Positions 61,527 to 64,000 of a stretch of 64,000 bases of DNA are shown one piece after another; positions within the stretch are counted from its first letter, which is position 1, and each line of letters opens with the position of its first letter. Under the pieces are notes generated by a model that worked only from the letters and a program-made list of their open reading frames with translations, ran no database searches and had not been told where the DNA came from. Source of the stretch: Enterovibrio sp. JCM 19048 (GTDB lineage Bacteria > Pseudomonadota > Gammaproteobacteria > Enterobacterales > Vibrionaceae); the NCBI GenBank assembly GCA_001310415.1, contig BAXE01000001.1, positions 1 to 64,000 on the forward strand. The letters are read 5' to 3'. The position numbers and the translations under genes were made by a program.

Positions 61527-61536
61527 GGCCTTTTTT
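61512..61536. terminator. terminator overlapping end of TetR gene
   Basis: AAAGGCCTC (61512-61520) / GAGGCCTTT (61525-61533) with T run; the loop GATT includes part of the stop codon region. The opposite strand also has a T-rich tail, so it can serve the convergent outer-membrane protein gene. Confidence 0.85.
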
Positions 61537-61554
61537 ACACTGATTGCTTTTTTA

Positions 61555-62112
61555 TCAGTATTTGAAGCGGGTAGTGAACATGAATTGGTCGCCGTACACG
61601 TCGTTAAAACGCATTTGTGAACCGATAGAGAACAGTTCTGTTGCGTGGAAGCGGGCGTATACCGAACCGAAAATGTCCTCGTCATCTTGGATAGACAAAT
61701 GGCCAATCTCGCCACCTACTTCCAGTTGTGGGCTCAACCACTGACGCAGACCCAGGTTCACTTCAACACCAAATTCGGTGTCATGGTTGAAACGGCCACG
61801 TTGTTTCACAGTACGCATACCCAGCTCGCCGTATACGTCTGCCCAGTTGTTTACTGGCGCATGGAAGCCGATTGCGGTTGAAACGTCGTAATCAGATTCA
61901 AATTCAGTGTCAATCTCTGCACGAATGTGAGCATTTGGGTGGATAGAGGTGCTGAAACCCACACCGTAAGTCACAGGGCTGACACCCACGCGAGCCTCAA
62001 AATAGTCGTAGCCGAAGTTGCTCATGGTTGGATCGTTCGCAAGGCTTGCAGCCGAAAAAGCAGACGAAGATACCGCCGCGATAATAATACCGGCAATCTT
62101 TGATTTGCGCAT
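61555..62112 (-). CDS. small outer-membrane beta-barrel protein
   Basis: A 185-residue protein. Signal peptide from ATG 62112 (KIAGIIIAAVSSSAFSAASLA), then eight or so alternating beta strands (YDYFEARVGVSPVTYGVGFS, HIRAEIDTEFES, ADVYGELGMRTV, EFGVEVNLGLRQWL) and a terminal tyrosine in MFTTRFKY, the expected outer-membrane sorting residue. It probably forms an eight-stranded barrel. Function unknown. Intact. Confidence 0.75.
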   Translation of the reverse strand: MRKSKIAGIIIAAVSSSAFSAASLANDPTMSNFGYDYFEARVGVSPVTYGVGFSTSIHPNAHIRAEIDTEFESDYDVSTAIGFHAPVNNWADVYGELGMRTVKQRGRFNHDTEFGVEVNLGLRQWLSPQLEVGGEIGHLSIQDDEDIFGSVYARFHATELFSIGSQMRFNDVYGDQFMFTTRFKY

Positions 62113-62280
62113 GAAAGGTCTCGTGAAGAATAAAAAGTGTGACTGGTATTCTAATAGAAGTGGCTTTTGTGAAACAACAGCATAGCGGCTTAAATATGCA
62201 GCTATGCTGTCAAAATTAGGCAAAAATTCGCCAATTAGTGAGCACTATCTGTTTAACGATTCTGACAATAGGGCTTGGCA

Positions 62281-62781
62281 CTAATTATCTGAATAGTTGA
62301 GACGGTTATCACTGATCGCTTTCAGGATGCGTTCAGCATCCAGCACACTGATCCAGGACATCAGATTTGGGTCTTGTTGGATAACAAAAGTGCTCAATTG
62401 ATCCATGACCACGTTTCTCAACGCATCCCCCTGCCAAGGCTTCGCAATATAGTAATCCAGGCTGGAGTGATTCACTGCCTGAATGGTCTCTTCAAGGCCA
62501 GCTTGACCGGTCAACAGCAGTTTTCTTGCCGCTGCAGTAGCCGGTGACTGGCTGAGTTCGATAAGAAAATCGACCCCCAGATCTTCCGGCATAATATGGT
62601 CACAGAGGATCAGGGCCAGTTGCAGTTCATCGGCGTTGGCTTCGGCAAGAATTTCTCTCGCTTCTGCGACGGACTCCGCTGCTTCAATCACGAAATGTTC
62701 TTCCAGTTCTGCCAGATCATTGACCACGCTGTCCAGAACGTCGCGTTCATCATCCACGCACAAAATCAGGTACTTGTTCAT
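62281..62781 (-). CDS. stand-alone receiver response regulator
   Basis: A 166-residue protein with a receiver domain: ILCVDDERDVLDS, phosphoacceptor Asp in ALILCDHIMPEDLG, conserved Thr/Lys in LLTGQAG and YIAKPWQGDAL. The 40-residue tail has no recognised output domain. Start codon overlaps the stop of the upstream kinase (ATGA), so the two are translationally coupled. It could act through protein contacts, as in stress or chemotaxis-type phosphorelays. Confidence 0.88.
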   Translation of the reverse strand: MNKYLILCVDDERDVLDSVVNDLAELEEHFVIEAAESVAEAREILAEANADELQLALILCDHIMPEDLGVDFLIELSQSPATAAARKLLLTGQAGLEETIQAVNHSSLDYYIAKPWQGDALRNVVMDQLSTFVIQQDPNLMSWISVLDAERILKAISDNRLNYSDN

Positions 62782-64000
62782 TGTTCCTCCATTAATGGCG
62801 TGATTATTTGGGTGTAAGGTAGGGTCACTGTCATTGCCGTAAATTCACCGGGTGACGAACTGACAGAGATGGTTCCGCCGTGATGCTCAACGATTTGTCG
62901 GCAAACCGACAGGCCAATTCCCAGGCCAAAATGGCCTTCCCGTTTGGTGGTGTAATTTAATTCGAAAATCTTATTCTTGATGGATTCAGGAATACCTGAG
63001 CCGTTATCCCGCACCGTCACTTTTACTGCCTTCCTGCTGCGAAAAACGGTTTCGCGGGTGGTTACATGAATTTCACCGTTTTGGCTGATAGCGTCCAGCG
63101 CGTTGGAGATAAGGTTTGTCCATACCTGCTGCAGTGCGATGGGTTTGCAGCGGATTGGCCTGAGGTCCCCATAATCTTTGACCAGCTTGATACGTTTTAG
63201 CTGGTTCTCAAACATGATCAGGGTGTCTTCAATGCCTTCATGAATGTCCACCTCGTGCATGGTTTCATCATCCTGTCGGGCATAGGTTTTGAGGCTCTTT
63301 ACCATGTCGGCAATCCGCTGGGCGCAGACGTTGGTTGAGCGAAGCAAACTCCCTGCCTGTTGGAACATATCCCATTGGTTGAGGGTGTTATGAAATTCGC
63401 TCCCCAGCTGTTTGTTCCATCGTTGGATTTCCGCCCCGTCAATTAGCCCCATGTTGACCGCTTTACGCGCCAGGTTGCGGTTGCCAATCATAGGCTCAAT
63501 TTCTTTCGCCATTTTACGTGCATCGGCGGTAGAAACCGGACGGGAGAGCAGGGCATTGGCCATGATTTGGTTTGCCTTGTCCCTTGCATCATCCGCGAGT
63601 TCGACATTGATCAGGGTGCCGATATTGTCTTTCAGCGTGTCGCTGTTGCGCAAAATGGCAGACACGGGATTGTTCAGCTCATGGGCAACCCCGGCCACTA
63701 GCTGACCAAGCATGGCCATTTTCTCTTTTTCCATCAGCTGTTTGTGCGCCTGCTCGAGCGAGAGCAATGTCTGCTGGAGTTTGACTTCCGTATTGATGCT
63801 TCGCTTGAGGCGACGGTTGAAGTGTCGGAGGAGGTAACTGGAAAACAGCGGTAGCAGGTCGTTGCGTGCACGCATTACCTCAGAAAACAGGGAGCGGTTG
63901 AGCTTTAACACCCGGGTGGGTTTGAGTGTAATGCCAGTAGAAAAGGAGACATCACCCGTCACAAATGACATGCCCCCAATCAAGCTGCCTTGCCCTAATC
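62778..64000 (-). CDS. sensor histidine kinase with probable cyclic-nucleotide-type N-terminal domain (partial)
   Basis: Runs off the window end. The first visible residues (GQGSLIGGMSFVTGD and TRVLKLNRSLFSEVM) look like the end of a cNMP-binding fold. A coiled coil follows, then the H-box VAGVAHELNNPVSAILRNSD, an inserted helical region of about 110 residues, a second signature (DMVKSLKTYARQDD) and the ATPase domain with NLISNALDAIS, DNGSGIPE and FGLGIGLSVCRQIVEHHGG. This is a soluble-looking kinase, since no membrane helix is seen. Partner: the receiver protein at 62281. Confidence 0.88.
   Translation of the reverse strand, partial: LGQGSLIGGMSFVTGDVSFSTGITLKPTRVLKLNRSLFSEVMRARNDLLPLFSSYLLRHFNRRLKRSINTEVKLQQTLLSLEQAHKQLMEKEKMAMLGQLVAGVAHELNNPVSAILRNSDTLKDNIGTLINVELADDARDKANQIMANALLSRPVSTADARKMAKEIEPMIGNRNLARKAVNMGLIDGAEIQRWNKQLGSEFHNTLNQWDMFQQAGSLLRSTNVCAQRIADMVKSLKTYARQDDETMHEVDIHEGIEDTLIMFENQLKRIKLVKDYGDLRPIRCKPIALQQVWTNLISNALDAISQNGEIHVTTRETVFRSRKAVKVTVRDNGSGIPESIKNKIFELNYTTKREGHFGLGIGLSVCRQIVEHHGGTISVSSSPGEFTAMTVTLPYTQIITPLMEEQ

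Noticed and set aside
1-64000. Widespread pseudogene formation
   Set aside because: Breaks fall in essential genes and all have the same single-base form, which fits assembly error better than decay.

Overview
The window looks like chromosomal DNA of a marine gammaproteobacterium of the family Vibrionaceae, plausibly near Grimontia, Enterovibrio or Photobacterium. The grounds are the gene order rne-rluC-(HAD)-yceF-yceD-rpmF-plsX-fabHDG-acpP-fabF-pabC-mltG-tmk-holB-tatD-ptsG, the RTX proteins, a TfoX/Sxy regulator, LysO, and the protein sequences themselves. The genus is an inference and was not checked against a database.

About fifty single-base breaks interrupt 34 genes, including genes that should be essential (plsX, fabH, tmk) and the core genes ptsG and rluC. 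Nearly every break is repaired by restoring one base, usually in a run of identical bases. I therefore treat these as assembly errors, annotate each gene over its full span and give the position of each break. The sequence is a draft with systematic deletions, not a genome full of pseudogenes.

Layout. 1-6.5 kb: a PP2C phosphatase-protein kinase fusion, a thioredoxin-like protein, a YgjP-type metallopeptidase, a chemoreceptor and a MATE exporter. 7.2-12.2 kb: two related RTX calcium-binding proteins. The first has a Sec signal peptide and three crystallin-like repeats; the second has a duplicated jelly-roll-like module. 12.4-21.9 kb: housekeeping and accessory genes (tag, an EamA transporter behind a structured leader, a patatin, a YbaK-like deacylase, a DM13 protein, a CurA-like reductase with its NemR-like TetR regulator and two identical operators, a Spo0M-like protein, miaE, a YafY regulator).

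21.9-28.2 kb: an eight-gene minus-strand redox cluster: porin, PCuAC copper chaperone, NapC-like tetraheme cytochrome, diheme cytochrome with two Lcl/DUF1566 domains, YncE-like beta-propeller, SCO, TlpA-like thioredoxin and a small cytochrome c. A LysR regulator is divergent to it. No recognised terminal reductase is present, and this is the best candidate for an undescribed system. 29.5-31.1 kb: a SulP transporter.

31.3-52.6 kb: the conserved RNA-processing, ribosome and fatty-acid core listed above, followed by ptsG, with one M16 peptidase inserted. 53-56 kb: LysO, an HDOD protein and TfoX. 56.2-60.9 kb: a membrane cytochrome b, SHP-type (DUF1924) cytochrome, diheme cytochrome c, PepSY protein and a two-component pair in one tightly overlapping operon, followed closely by a LysR regulator. 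61-64 kb: a TetR regulator, an outer-membrane beta-barrel protein and a two-component pair whose histidine kinase runs off the window.
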